From Ciona savignyi (Eukaryota; Chordata; Ascidiacea; Phlebobranchia; Cionidae): a stretch of DNA of 64,000 bases. The position numbers were made by a program, and so were the translations under genes. Numbering within the stretch: the stretch's first letter is position 1; each line of letters starts with the position of its first letter. The stretch covers positions 1,729,099 to 1,793,098 of the forward strand of contig CH003245.1 in NCBI GenBank assembly GCA_000149265.1, read 5' to 3'. The notes under the pieces were generated by a model that had not been told where the DNA came from, searched no databases, and was given only the letters and a program-made list of their open reading frames with translations. Shown piece by piece: positions 52,501 to 63,999 of the stretch.

Positions 52501-54731
52501 ATTCAAGTTGTACTGCGAACTATTTAGCAGCTACCTCCACCTAAAGAGAACTTTTAAAGTAACACCATATTAATATTATTATCACTAGGACTAGGTACTA
52601 CCAAGTTCCCACATTTTTATTAATTTGCATAAAACCAAGGTGATACTGAAGCAATAAGTTTTTTTTTATATGACTAAGTTATTTGCAAAATTTTGGTATT
52701 TAAGTAAATAAAGCCTACCAACTGTGCAGGTTATGAATTTAGCAACACACAAATGATTAAAATTTATTCATTTTAAAGTAATACAGACATGGCTGTTAAT
52801 ATGACCTGATTAGTGTAAGAAAACAGGAAATACCACTACTGATAAAATTATATAAACATTATAAATTTCAACAAATGTATAATTTATATAAAATCTGCAA
52901 AATGTGCTTTTAGTAGATCATGATTTCCAGTTGCTGGTATAAAGGCTGCATTGCCTTGTAGTCACCCATAATCCTCAAAAAATGTATAAAAAATCCACTC
53001 ACATTATCTTATGAATGCAAAATAATATTATATTTCCCGCAGGAAAACATGTAAATCATTTAAGAAATGTCTGAGGCAATAAGGATGTGTTCTAACCTGC
53101 TATCATTGTCTTCGTTGTCATCAGATTTTAGTAGTGGTGTATGTTGGCTGTTCGTCATGCTAGGGAAAGTATTGTAGTTCAAGTTGTTTCCAGTGATTGT
53201 TTCCTGTGTAACAAATTGCGCACTTAAGTACGGTGTTTTCAAATGGCATTTTATAGACTTGCTATTGCAAATATGGTTGCCAAACTTAAATGTAAATGTG
53301 TCCACCACTTAAATCTAAAGACTTGTTGTAACATAAAACTGCAATACTGGTATTAGTATGTTTACAGACTGAAAAAATCATATTTTGTACTGGAATTTAA
53401 AAAGCAAAAATAATAAAATATCACATTGAGAGTTTTAAAATGTTAAATAAATTAATTTAAAACGTTACTGGTACTTGTAAGTTTTCTTTGTATAAAACTC
53501 GGTAATTATAAACATATAACTTATATACCGAATTGTATATAAATTATTTTATTGTCATTTAAATTGCTATTACAAAAATATACTTAATTGCATTTGGAAT
53601 CATGTATATTAATTATTTTTTTCTTATTGGATTTTATTACCTATTATGCATTTCATTGATTAATTAGTACAATAGAACATATTCTTGTATACAACAAAAA
53701 GTCAATAATAAATCATATTGTATTTTTTAAATATTGAAACTTTTAATGGAGCACCACTTCCAAGATAGCTTTTGTTTCTGTCTTATGTTTAAAGTTGACC
53801 TTGGGTCTATTCTGTATTGTTTTAGTATTATTTTGTTAATATAAGCACAATGAAAAAGTTCTGCTCTTCAAATAGTTGTACTCTAAGGGCAGAGACAAGT
53901 AATGTTGCCATATGTTAAATAAAAATGTGAGTATGCCCATACTTGAAACTATTTTCACGGTGTAAATACTAAAAAGTACATACAATTTTGCACAGTTGTG
54001 TTGGTTCTTTACTGTTTGTATATAAATTAGTATAATATAAACATCAACCGCTTGTAAATATAATATAACTGGCACATAATACTACACCACACACTGGTTG
54101 CTAAATTTTAAGTGGCACCTTTGCTTAACATAGGATGGATGTTTATCCCATGGGAACATAAAGGGCATCAAATGAGGAACTATTAAGAGAAGCAAATACA
54201 AAATAGGATTACACCCGAATCAACCCTAACAGTGTTGAATTTAAAACAAACAAGAATTCAGACATGTTTCATCAATTACAAAATAACTCATGGTACCAGT
54301 GTTGGTGTCCTAATCAAGTTCATCTATGTTTATTGCCCTTATCAGGAAAGAAACCATAAACATTACAGGCCAGAATAGGAATTAAACCTCAAACCCTAAT
54401 GGCATGACCAAAATGCTTAAACTCTTTTGCATTATAAAACCAGAGGTGTTAGACTTTCTGTTTTATACACATTATACAGTGGATTAAAATGTCACAAGTT
54501 ACTCACAACATTGGCTAACATGCTGCTATGCCATAAACCAATATTCAAACAACAAAGTATAAATACACAAACATTAGACATGATTAAGGTAGTCAGGTTA
54601 ACTTGCACTGGTATTTATGACTGCAATTAATAAAAAAAATTAATAGCAAAAATGCTATACTGATTTCTGTTTATAATAATAAAGTAATTCTTGTGTGAAC
54701 GTACATTGACGATTTTACTTTCACTTTCCAT
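46507..54731 (-). CDS. SLC36-like proton-coupled amino acid transporter with duplicated alternative exon
   Basis: Minus-strand exons: 54705-54731 (ATG), 53097-53203, 52197-52265, 51689-51865, 50897-51080, 50136-50312, 49838-49933, 49375-49544, then either 48912-49081 or 48119-48279, then 47053-47230 and 46507-46699. This gives 515 or 512 residues; every junction is GT-AG and in phase. After an acidic N-terminal tail, the first helix carries the family signature [18 protein letters not shown]. Later matches are [43 protein letters not shown] and IQFYVP, in the order of PAT/SLC36 and insect pathetic-type carriers (11 helices, amino acid/auxin permease fold). The family moves small neutral amino acids with protons at plasma or lysosomal membranes; the subtype is not assignable. 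The C-terminal end has an unusual Trp-rich stretch MWWGWWRPP. Confidence 0.93.
46798..46940 (-). repeat. truncated tRNA-derived SINE in an SLC36 intron
   Basis: Minus-oriented copy: GGATATTCACATTTATCCC, CAATGTCCGTTAAGTGCC, AACACAACCGACCAGCTAGC, ending CTGTTGGAC. The central part found in the longest copy is missing. Confidence 0.75.
48119..48279 (-). CDS. SLC36 alternative exon, version b
   Basis: 161 nt with acceptor TGTATTATAG and donor T|GTGAGT. It encodes [26 protein letters not shown] and RIFITIFT and enters and leaves in the same phases (2 in, 1 out) as 48912-49081, so only one of the two can be used in a frame-preserving transcript. Confidence 0.85.
48912..49081 (-). CDS. SLC36 alternative exon, version a
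   Basis: 170 nt with acceptor CCATTCCAG and donor AT|GTAAGA. It encodes [26 protein letters not shown] and RSVLVIFT, aligning along its length with version b (shared QSVKI/QTVKI, QFYVP, IFT). It covers a membrane helix and the adjacent loop of the transporter. Confidence 0.85.
50439..50464. repeat. short (CA)n-(TA)n microsatellite
   Basis: CACACACACACACA followed by TATATATA in an SLC36 intron. Confidence 0.9.
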
Positions 54732-57700
54732 TGCTGAGATATTCCGTATCCGACCGTAGGGAAAATGATAGCTGTTATAACGTCGGACATACTTAATAGG
54801 GTGACAGCGCCGAAAGAAAAAAGGCTGACGTAACAAAGACGCCTTCTCGTAAAAGAGAGCGTGGGACGTGATTGGTTACCGGCGGTAATAAAACCTATTT
54901 ATGATGTCACAGTCAACTCGAATTTAAATCTTACAGCATAGCGGCAAATGAATAAAAAATTACGACTGCATATTTAAAACTGGAGAAAAGCGCACATGTT
55001 TAACCGATTCATTGAATGCATTTCCTTCCGTTGTCTTGTGCAAATCATACGTCATAACAGGCCGGATTACGGGCTCAAGCACGCTATATACAACGAGAGA
55101 AGATAAGGACCGGTTCGCTAACAGTTACAGACAAAAGAGTAAACGTTTTGTACTTTTCCATGCGTGCGTCAGACGAGGACACGCAGCGAGCGAATGGCGC
55201 AAGACTCGCAACCCAGGTGAAAACCCAAAGTAAACAAATGGATGACGTCATAAAACACGCGGCTGTAATTTCCTTCTGGGCCCTCTTCAGTATTTTCACC
55301 AAAAGTAAAAACCGATTTAATATAAAGTCAACCAAAAAAATTTTGAGTAGCGGGACGCCGTGGGATTAAGCCGGATGTATTCAATCATGTACCGTCATGA
55401 TAACGAATTAAACAGATAATGCCGCATGCAGAAGAGTAAATGACATTTAAGAGAAATTAAGGATTTCCACAATATCAGCATTCATGGTAGATTTCGCAAC
55501 TTTTATTTTAAAATCGAACGGTCAAGGTTAGACTGATACCACAGGTTAGAAAATAATGCTACGCAAAATATGTAAAATACACATATCCTTATAACATTAA
55601 TCCACACGAATGTGAAATGTCGGTCTTTTGCCGTAGATTTTAGATTACGGTGCGAATGGTTGCAATAATACGATACAATGTTTTGTAACTGCAGGATCTA
55701 CATTCTAATTATAGGTTTTATTTGTTAAGATAAATCATTACACACAACCGATAAATGTTTAAACATTAACATGTCGCAAAATATTATTGCATCAATTAAT
55801 TCGTGCGCAAAATTCACGAAACGGAAAGTTATGCGATAATGTTTAGAGTGAAACTGCAGTGCGCTGGTACTGGTATGTTTTATTTACAACTCTCGATAAG
55901 GTAATAGTGCTAAAGCAGCTAACCACGGTAATTTTTTGAAAAGCGTGTCTGGGAAGATTGAACGATTTAACAAACGTTTCCATTTTAGAAACAAAGCAAC
56001 CCGCAAAGACGTTGACTTGCACCACGCATCGAAACACTGAAGTTCCTCTTTTCATAATTGGCACGAGGTGCAAAGAATAAGCTTATTCGGCAAAATTCCA
56101 TTGTCATTTTGAACGGACAAGCTGCCATTATGGCACGATTATCATAAAATAATAAAAATAGGCAACTGGGAGAGAATGCCGTAGGCAAAAATGACCACCA
56201 CTTGATTTTAAGTGGGCCAAATGTATTTCCAGCTGTGTAAACTTCACCACTATTATTATTTTAATGCCATGTACCTACCTACCTAAATACAATGCACACT
56301 ACTAATTATATATAACAATTATACAAAATATACGTTTTTTATTTTATACATCGTCAAGATTTATTTTAAGACAAAGAAGCACAATTAAAAAATGTTTAAA
56401 GACAAACGGCAGGTTAAGCCACATTACAAAGGTAATTCTTTAATACCCGCTTCCACCACACCCCTTTATCAGTGCAGCGTGCATTTGACCATGTCTTGGG
56501 TTTCTATTACACTGTGTGGTTTTAGCTCACAAGTAGAATTGCCATTACAGTATGTTATCAAGATGTTTACTCAGTTTTAGGGAAACCTATTATTTCACTG
56601 GGTTGGACAATGTCCTCTGTGTCCAAGGTCACAACGATATAGCTATCAGCTGGTTTTTATCACACAACCTAGTAGGTTTCTGCAGATTGAGCCACCTGTC
56701 ATGAGGTTTGCAGGGTTGTAGGTTTAAAGCTTGGGGTAAAGATATTACCAATACAATGCAAGAAGAGTGAAATAAGATTTTATTATTAAGGTGCTGCTGG
56801 GAGGCATGGATTTATTTGACAGCTATGGAAGAATATAAAATTAATAAACAAAGCAGATAGTCAATTCAGTTCAGAAAATAAATAGTACCGCAATCAACTA
56901 GGTTAAACAATATGAAACCTAGTCCTGGTATACAAAAAGTATTGGTGGGTGTATATGAACTTCAATATTTACAGCAAAGTAGTTTTTAGCCATAAGTTTA
57001 TAATGTGAATTTAGACTCAGCAATTTTAATTAAGGTTCTACATAGCAATGCTCTAGAATACCATAGCAATGCTTCATTTTATCTAACAGAATCGCATGTC
57101 AAACATGATATTTATGTGTTTATCCCTTAAATGTTTATTTCATATTTGGCTAAAGGCGGTGCACTAACCCACTGCGCTGTGCGGACTGGTATGTTGGGAC
57201 TGTTAAATGAATATCATTTGGAAACGCAACAAAACAGAAGAACAAAAAAACAATAGTAAGGATCATTATTTTTTATGAACTGAAGTTATTGTAATAACAA
57301 AAGAGATACCTAATGGCTGACTTTGTTACCTTTTTATTTTGTATGACACAATGTACAAATCATATGACTGGCTAAACAAATGTTAGCACAGTACAAAGGG
57401 CATAGTGTATTATTATTGATATTGTACAGACTGACTGCATTTGCATTATCATGTATTGATAAAAAATGAGCCAACTAGTGGTATCTGTCGATCAAAGATT
57501 AACGAGTCAACTCTTCAATAATTAACTTAAATTAGACGTTTTTTTGGAAAAATAAATAAATACGAAATATCCATCAAACTTTAGATATAAACAAGTCAAT
57601 TGCTTCTGCCCATGTTATAAGACTACATATGTTAAGAAAATATGCTTAATACATGAAAACGAAAAGGTTTTATGGCTGTGTAAATATTAAGCATGCGAAC

Positions 57701-58123
57701 CTACCAATTTAAAGGCGTTTCTGGTTGTCTTTGATGCTGCTTTGGCGATGTTGGTGGAAAACAACCAAAATAAAATTTAGATTACCAAAAAGGTAAAAAC
57801 TCAAATTTCCAAATATAACAATAACAAACCACAACGCAACGTCATAATTTTAATAGAAATCGTAGGTTGCATAATCAGCTGATGTTTGTACAAAAACGAC
57901 CAATTAATTGGTATAGTTTGTTGCAAGTTACAAAAAAAGCGGTTAATTTACTGCGGTAATAATTTTTTCCGGTTATCCTAAAGCTGTTATATATCAGCAC
58001 CGTTTTTCCCTGTTAGTATACGCATCGCTGCGCGCAATATCCTGACAATGATTTGCCAGTTTACAAATCAGTTGATTGCGTTACTAAGGGCGGTCATTAA
58101 TATACCTGTACACGTGAGCGACA
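54732..58123. other. divergent intergenic region between SLC36 and GSTZ1
   Basis: Both flanking genes start here and point outward. SINE remnants occur near 56585-56680 and at 57106-57184. The GSTZ1 promoter lies at the right end. The open frames around 55000-55370 and 55843-56188 lack family features or splice context. Confidence 0.5.
57106..57184 (-). repeat. short SINE remnant
   Basis: Has the tail GATATTTATGTGTTTATCCC and the head AAAGGCGGTGCACTAACCCA of the SINE family with the middle deleted. Confidence 0.55.
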
Positions 58124-59754
58124 ATGTCGTTAAAACTTTACTCATACTGGAGAAGTACGTGTAGTTGGAGAGTTCGAATCTGTTTAGAACTTAAAGGACT
58201 GCCATACGAAATTATCCCAATCCATTTGGTTAAAGATGGCGGTGAACAAAATAAAGAGGTTTACAGGTTAGTACAATGTTAAAGTTAAATAGGAATTTTA
58301 AAACATATGTACGGTGACGACATGTACACAGAATGGTCACAACCTAACGCACAATTGATGAATTCCATTTCCGATATAAATTTATCCGGCCCGGTGGTCT
58401 AGCCGCTCTAGCGGTTAAGTGCGTCGCCTTTCAATCGAAAGGTTGCAGGTGCGAAACTGGTCGCTAGCTAGTCGGTTGTGTCCTTGGGCAAGGCACTTTA
58501 CGGACATTGCCTGAACCCAGCGGATTAATGGGTTCTACCAAATTAAAGGAACATGTGAATCATACACAACACACTGCAATAGCTCCGGTAACCCGACGGT
58601 GGGCACGAGGTGATCTGACGATTGCCCGTGTGATAACCCCCTAGGTTTTCCCATTCACGGGAATAAACATGAATCCTATATCCTAAATATACCATATAGT
58701 CAAGGCTTATAATCTTTTAAAATACGTATGTTTACAATTTTGACTTGATTTTAGGAAAATAAATCCACTGGGACAAGTTCCTGCTTTGGTCTTTGATGAA
58801 AAGGTATTGACACAATCCATGATGATCATGGAGTTTTTGGAGGAGAAATACAAAAATCAAGGAGTGCAGCTTCTACCTGACGACATCTTTGAAAAGGCGA
58901 AAGTGCGGGAAATTTGTGAGGTACCATGCAAGCATATACCCCCAATTATGTCAAATTAAGTTATTTACAGCTAGACTAATAAAATTGAGATAGTGATTTA
59001 AATATATAATACCTTTACAATATATTGTTTTGTAACACAAAACACAACTATTATGACTTAACAGATGATTGTATCAGGCATCCAGCCAATTCAAAACCTT
59101 TCTGTTTTGAATAAAGTTGGAGAGGACAAAAAAATGGAATGGGGAAATTATTGGATTACAGTAGGTTTTAAAGCAGTAGAAACTGTACTTGGTAGCTGTG
59201 CTGGAAAGTACTCTGTTGGAGATAACATTACAATGGCAGACACTTGCCTTATACCTCAAGTAAGTTCGTTTGCCAAGAGGGTCAGTAGATTATTCTGCTG
59301 GCGATTTCTCTACTGGGTTATTGTTTGTACAAAGTTCTTTTTAGTCTCACTGTGTTAATCGTTAAACCACACATCCAAAAGCAACTGTTTTTTTTAATTT
59401 GATCCCAGAACACAATCTTCAGGGGTGAAACTAAAACAAATGATTACAACCTAGTGGCTGGATCAGTCTTGTCTATTGTTGAGTGTATTTTCATACTTTC
59501 ATACACTGGAAGTCTGGAATAAAGTCAATTTTATATAATACACATTATTTGCTTATTTAGTTAAGTTTGTTATGCCAGTATTTAAGGAAAGACTTGATGA
59601 AAAATATTATTTCTAGATGGCAAATGCTGTGAGATTTAATGTTGACATGACACAATTCCCGATTATTTCTCGCATCAATACTGCGCTGAAGGACCATCCT
59701 GCGTTCAAGATGGCACACCCTGATAACCAGATTGACTGCCCAAACAAAAATTAG
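58124..59754 (+). CDS. GSTZ1: maleylacetoacetate isomerase / glutathione S-transferase zeta
   Basis: Four plus-strand exons: 58124-58266, 58755-58920, 59065-59259, 59617-59754; 642 nt, 213 residues, close to the 216 of human GSTZ1. The N-terminal thioredoxin-like domain begins [19 protein letters not shown], keeping the family motif S-[ST]-C-S-W-R-V-R-I whose Ser and Cys act at the active site. Also kept are [22 protein letters not shown], the helical-domain words [11 protein letters not shown] and [18 protein letters not shown]. The enzyme isomerises maleylacetoacetate to fumarylacetoacetate in tyrosine breakdown using glutathione, in cytosol or mitochondria. Intron 1 holds a near-complete SINE. 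The stop codon overlaps that of UTP11 on the other strand. Confidence 0.96.
58386..58685 (+). repeat. near-complete tRNA-derived SINE (best copy in the window)
   Basis: About 300 bp in GSTZ1 intron 1. The head is tRNA-like: GGTGGTCTAGCCGCTCTAGC and GGTTAAG as an A box, then GGTTGCAGGTGCGAAAC as a B box. A body with CCTTGGGCAAGGCACTTTACG, GAACCCAGCGGATTAATGGG and GGTGGGCACGAGGTGATC follows, ending in ATAAACATGAATCCTATATC and a (TCCTA)n-like tail. It defines the family used to call the other copies. Confidence 0.92.
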
Positions 59755-61255
59755 CGTTTTCGTAGAGACTTCCATTTGTAAATTGCTGCAGAGTTCAGTT
59801 CTTCAGTTTTTACTAATTCCCGGTCTTGTGCAGCTTTATCCTGTACCAACAAAGTGAAAAAATTTAATTATTTAAAGTCAATGAAAAATAATTGTACTAT
59901 AATTTATTGTGTTTCTACTGAGTCAATGAAAAATAATTGTACAATTTTTATTGTGTTTCTACTTACACTGCTTAACATTTTTTGCATTGTTAATTTGTCT
60001 GCAACGACTTGTAATTCTTTTGCCCGTTTTTTCCTTTGATCAATTTCTTTTAACAGTTTCTCACTAACACTTCCATCCTTAAAAGCGAATTTTTAAAAAT
60101 TACCATCATTTATAATCGAATTAAATAATGTCTTACTGTGGAAGTTTTAGATAAGACTGGAATGTCTTCTTTTGAATCAATAAATCGAACGTGTGTATTT
60201 GTAGGTCCTTTAACAAAGTGGATTCTTTTTTCCAGCTTCTCTATTTTCTGTACAACAAAGCGCTAAGTTGGTACATAGATGAAGATGAGTCTTTATACAC
60301 GGTTATCTTGACCACTTAATCATAAGGGAACCAGTGCCACAGGTCCAGTTGCCTTTAGCTATTGCAGTATGCTGTACATCATTGAGACATTACTATTGTT
60401 TTAGTTAAATCTAATAATCCATCCGATTTAGAAGATGTCTGCTAAATGCCTTACCCAAAAATGCATCAATTTGTTTAGATTATGGTTGCTTCTAATTACT
60501 TTCCCTTAAGAAAGTCTGTAACCTATGATTAAGTATACAACATTGCTTAACCAAATAATGATATAACAGTTTTGGTTGCCTTCTTTTCGATTTGGAGTTT
60601 CCATTTTACATAGTTTAAGTCTTGGCTTTCGATCAATGCCTTTTGCGCAGATGTCATTGTCTGTTCTGGCCGTTTAAAATCTTTAATGTGCTCTCCATTC
60701 TGGTAATTATAAAGTGAGCTTGAATTACATGTAAAACATTAATTAATGTTGACTGCACAAAGTTTACCGTAAGTTTGGTCTTGATCATGCCAAAGTAAAA
60801 TTCATCAGGATTTTTCGCTTGTGCAATTTTTCGAAGTGTTTTCAGTTGTTTTTCTTTGCTTTTGTAATTCCGTGCCCTCACTTTGTAATCTTTCTTTTTT
60901 TCAAGAATTCCAAGGCCTTCTCTACCTGAAATCTTTAACAAATGTGTAAGTAATATAAAATTTAGCACAAACAATTATGCCTGTTGCAATATCTATGATT
61001 GTTTAATTTGGTTTCTTTAACACATCATACCGGACTAGTGCAAAGTCAGCCATGACCATTTTTCTGTTTATTTGCTGCACGCTATATTCTAGCAAATGTT
61101 AGTGCTATAAATACCGGCGATATAGTGAATAGTGGTAGCATCAAAACATGACTATCCTAAACATCCCCTAAAAAACATTTCGGAAAAATTAAGCATACCT
61201 GTCCCCGTTCTCTGTGAGGCTTTTGCCGAGCTTTCTGTGCTTTCACAAACGACAT
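59751..61255 (-). CDS. UTP11: U3 snoRNA-associated protein UTP11
   Basis: Six minus-strand exons: 61199-61255, 60768-60932, 60580-60699, 60137-60247, 59967-60077, 59751-59840; 654 nt, 217 residues, all in phase 0. Family anchors are the Lys/Arg-rich start, [47 protein letters not shown] and the end [11 protein letters not shown] (human AIYKFQSRRKR). UTP11 is a small-subunit processome component needed for 18S rRNA maturation in the nucleolus. It is somewhat shorter than the human protein (253), with the region after the FIDSKED word reduced. The intron after exon 60580-60699 appears to start with GC instead of GT, which keeps exact alignment with human UTP11. The exon-2 acceptor is taken at TTAAAG just above 60932, giving the family spacing; a downstream TTTCAG would break phase. 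Confidence 0.93.
59869..59960. repeat. tandem duplication in UTP11 intron 5
   Basis: A unit of about 47 bp (AGTCAATGAAAAATAATTGT ... TTATTGTGTTTCTACT) is present twice in a row with a small indel. It fills most of the 126-nt intron between exons 59967-60077 and 59751-59840. Confidence 0.85.
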
Positions 61256-62250
61256 TCTTCAATCACACCGCGACAAATTTGATAACAAGGCCAATAGAAT
61301 ATAAACATTAAAACGAAAGAAGACCATGTACCGCTTAAAATAGATGGGCTCTGCGATTTTATCCCCAAATAAAAACACAAAATGAGAAAATAAAAAATGT
61401 GAATAAAACATAACAGAATTTGTCGGGTTAACTAATGTTTATGTGTTAAAAAGTTCGTAGAACTGAGGGTATTAGATGATCTCAGGATTGCCTATGTTAC
61501 AATCCCTCCTGTGTTTTTCCATCTTGTCGGATAAATATAGGTAAAACAGTCTATGACGTCATAAACAACATCTTGTATGCAAATTAATAATCGCAAAAAA
61601 ATAGGTAACTGTTAATGGTTAAACACCTTAATTTAAAAATACGGTTATTGTTTTTATTGTTGTTGATACAAATGATTCTAACGATATTCACTATTTAAAT
61701 CGTAAAAAATGTAGAAACTGGAAACACTCTACATTTCCCGCAACTTGTCATGGTTGAAGTACTTTTTCAACAAAATAGTTTGGGCTGGGCGGACGGTTGC
61801 TAGCGTATTAGCATATTGTGTTATATGCTACGGTGTAGTGTTTGGTTATTTCAATAAGCCTACATTTTGGCTTTTTGTCTTGATCTTTCGTAACCCTGTT
61901 AAACTGTCGTGATTTTAATATTAGTGTTGCACTTTACAGCAAATTGTTTTATAAATAAGTTCGACTACTCGACAATGTCAGTTCAGTTCCAGACACGTTA
62001 TGCATCAATACTTTTGCTGTCAAAGTCCAAAGACAGGCGATTGCACATCTCATCTGCTATATATGCTAATTTTAAAAACAAAACATGTATATATCGAGTT
62101 TTTCTAGATTGTATACTTATATTAGGTGTGCTCGTGTGCATATTTACTTTATATAGGTGTGCATTTTTTTCTTATACTCGGTCTATGTACATTAAGGCAT
62201 GAAATAGTGTTGAACTTCTAAATTTTAATCAGAGGCCAATAGGCTTAAAG
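61256..62250. other. upstream region of UTP11 and of a possible plus-strand gene
   Basis: Divergent promoter region with a short SINE-tail remnant near 61480-61545. A plus-strand frame starting at 61975 (MSVQFQTRYASILLLSKSKD...) is open for 75 codons. Its first half looks protein-like and the second half resembles translated AT-rich DNA; no family recognised. Confidence 0.35.
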
Positions 62251-62374
62251 ATGGATAGTGCTAGTGATGGGTTGACACAGTGTTGTGAACAATATCGGAA
62301 ATCGCAAAGTTACGCCAGCGCCAGTTCACAATTTTTGCCAGCATCATTAGCGTCATACCGGAGAACAAGTTTAG
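62251..62374 (+). CDS. possible first coding exon of an unidentified plus-strand gene
   Basis: ATG at 62251 opens 41 codons ending at a donor AGTTTAG|GTTTGT. The translation is Ser/Ala-rich and lacks AT-bias signs (MDSASDGLTQCCEQYRK, SLASYRRTSL). It follows a stretch that could be a 5' UTR. No downstream exon is identified before the window ends, so the gene would have a long first intron. Product unknown. Confidence 0.35.
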
Positions 62375-62451
62375 GTTTGTAATTATGATATTTTGTTGTT
62401 TGTTGTATAGGCCTACTAATACATAGCAGTCCTCGAAATTCGTTTGCGGAG

Positions 62452-62517
62452 TCCACGGCAAAAAAAATGCCGTGAGAAATCGTATAAACGTAAAAGCCCA
62501 CGGCAAAATGCCGTGGA
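62452..62517. repeat. palindrome cluster built from CCACGGCA
   Basis: Two small hairpins: CCACGGCA then seven A then TGCCGTGAG (62453-62475), and CCACGGCA-AAA-TGCCGTGG (62499-62517). The same words recur at 63914-63999 near the window end. Confidence 0.85.
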
Positions 62518-62689
62518 TATATAACCGGTACTAAATAATCGCAAAATCCGGAGGTAAGTTTATTCTAATTAGGGCTACGCCGCGCTTAAGGTGCGTTTGG
62601 ACAAGAGCCAATTGCGCAATATTAGTCTGTAAGCTAAGGCACATGTCAAAAACACTTAACGGATACCCCGACCGCAAAATAATTATTTA

Positions 62690-63400
62690 AAGGTGCCTGT
62701 CATAAGACCGGCAACAAACAAACAGCGCCGGTCAAATTAAAAAAGCGCCGGTCAAACGGGCATTATTTCAAACCGTCGTAATTGTCAAGTATACATGACG
62801 TCACACCGTTGTAATTTTCGATTTAACATTTGCTTGGGGATGCGCCTAAACGTCAACGTCTATTTAAATACGCGGTACGAGGCGGTAGACTCAACGCTAA
62901 TACCTTATCACGCGTCCGCGGTGAAATCTGATTAATCGGCACTTTTAAATGCAAGCTTTATCTATTACGCTCTTCGTGTTTTAATATTGGACGTGGTAAC
63001 AAACATCATTGCTCTGCGGCAATAAGCCTAATTTCGTTCTTGTTTTAAATGTATATTTTGTGCGGAACAAGTTCTTATAGTCAACTTCCCCATTATTCAC
63101 GTTTAGATAGGTAAATTGTATCTTAATAAAGACCATTCACACGTTGATTGTCTGATGTAACAAAGCGTCTGTGAAACTATAAACGTGTTTTTAAAGGATA
63201 ATCTTTAGTAAATAATAATAATAAAAGATATAATACAAAGCAGGAACCACCGTCTGTAAACTATCAATGCGCGTGTTATGCGAGTTAATTGTCAGCGCCG
63301 GTCAACATGACCGATGGAAGGTATAAAGCGCCGGTCACGGTAGCTCAAGTGCCGGTCAAATGACCGATGACCGACCGTTATTTTGTGGTCTGCGGGCGCC
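62690..63400. mobile_element. probable non-autonomous DNA transposon with repeated GCGCCGGTCA
   Basis: GCGCCGGTCA or close forms occur on the left at about 62722, 62740 and 62750 and on the right at about 63294, 63330 and 63350, often paired with its complement TGACCG(G/A). Clustering of the same decamer at both ends of a 0.7-kb unit without coding potential suggests subterminal repeats of a small transposon. Precise ends and a target duplication were not found. Confidence 0.4.
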
Positions 63401-63913
63401 GATACCTATTGTTTAATTTGTAATCTCTGTATTTCTATTATATGAAAATACAACACATTGCAATAGCTCCAAAAAACTACAAATCCTAAATCCAACGTCA
63501 ATGTTAGAATAGTAGGAAGCTTCTATCTAGTTTGGACTGGATAATAATTCCAAAATAATAGACGACTACAGTTTAAAAGAAAAAAATACAATAATACCGA
63601 ATGAGGAAATACATGCGATTGCCAGACACGCGCTACATATATGTATCTAATTAAATTTGCCGAATTGTCAACTCAGCAAATCGGGGTGCTAGGATCAAAG
63701 GGACGTAGTCTATCGGAGATTTGATTGACAGCTGGCTGATAGCGTAATTGAATTTTAAGTTTCGAGTTTTGTGTTAGAACGTTGTAATTTCATAAAAACC
63801 TAATAAAACTGCCGCCGTGCGCTTTGAAACTATTTTATTTATATTATTGACAGTTTTTTTGCAATTAGTAAGTGATCTAAAGAAAAAACAATTATTAATT
63901 GATCAAAAAAAAC

Positions 63914-63999
63914 CCACGGCATTTTTTTTGCCGTGGACTTTTGTTAATTTGGCAAAAGTCCACGGCAAGCCACACGGCAATTGCCTTTTGCCGTGGTTG
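63914..63999. repeat. palindrome cluster built from CCACGGCA, second site
   Basis: CCACGGCA-T8-GCCGTGG (63914-63936), AAAAGTCCACGGCAAG, ACACGGCAATTGCC and TTTTGCCGTGG follow in close order. The cluster matches 62452-62517, 1.4 kb away, as terminal or subterminal repeats of one element, or two separate insertions, would. Confidence 0.8.

Noticed and set aside
55012..55369. Overlapping frames on both strands upstream of SLC36
   Set aside because: Mutual shadows with no splice context, no domain-like sequence and no family match.
57690..57770. Minus-strand exon-like segment (NIAKAASKTTRNAF) ending at GTAGGT
   Set aside because: No in-frame ATG or acceptor could be fixed and no partner exon was found to the left; left unannotated.
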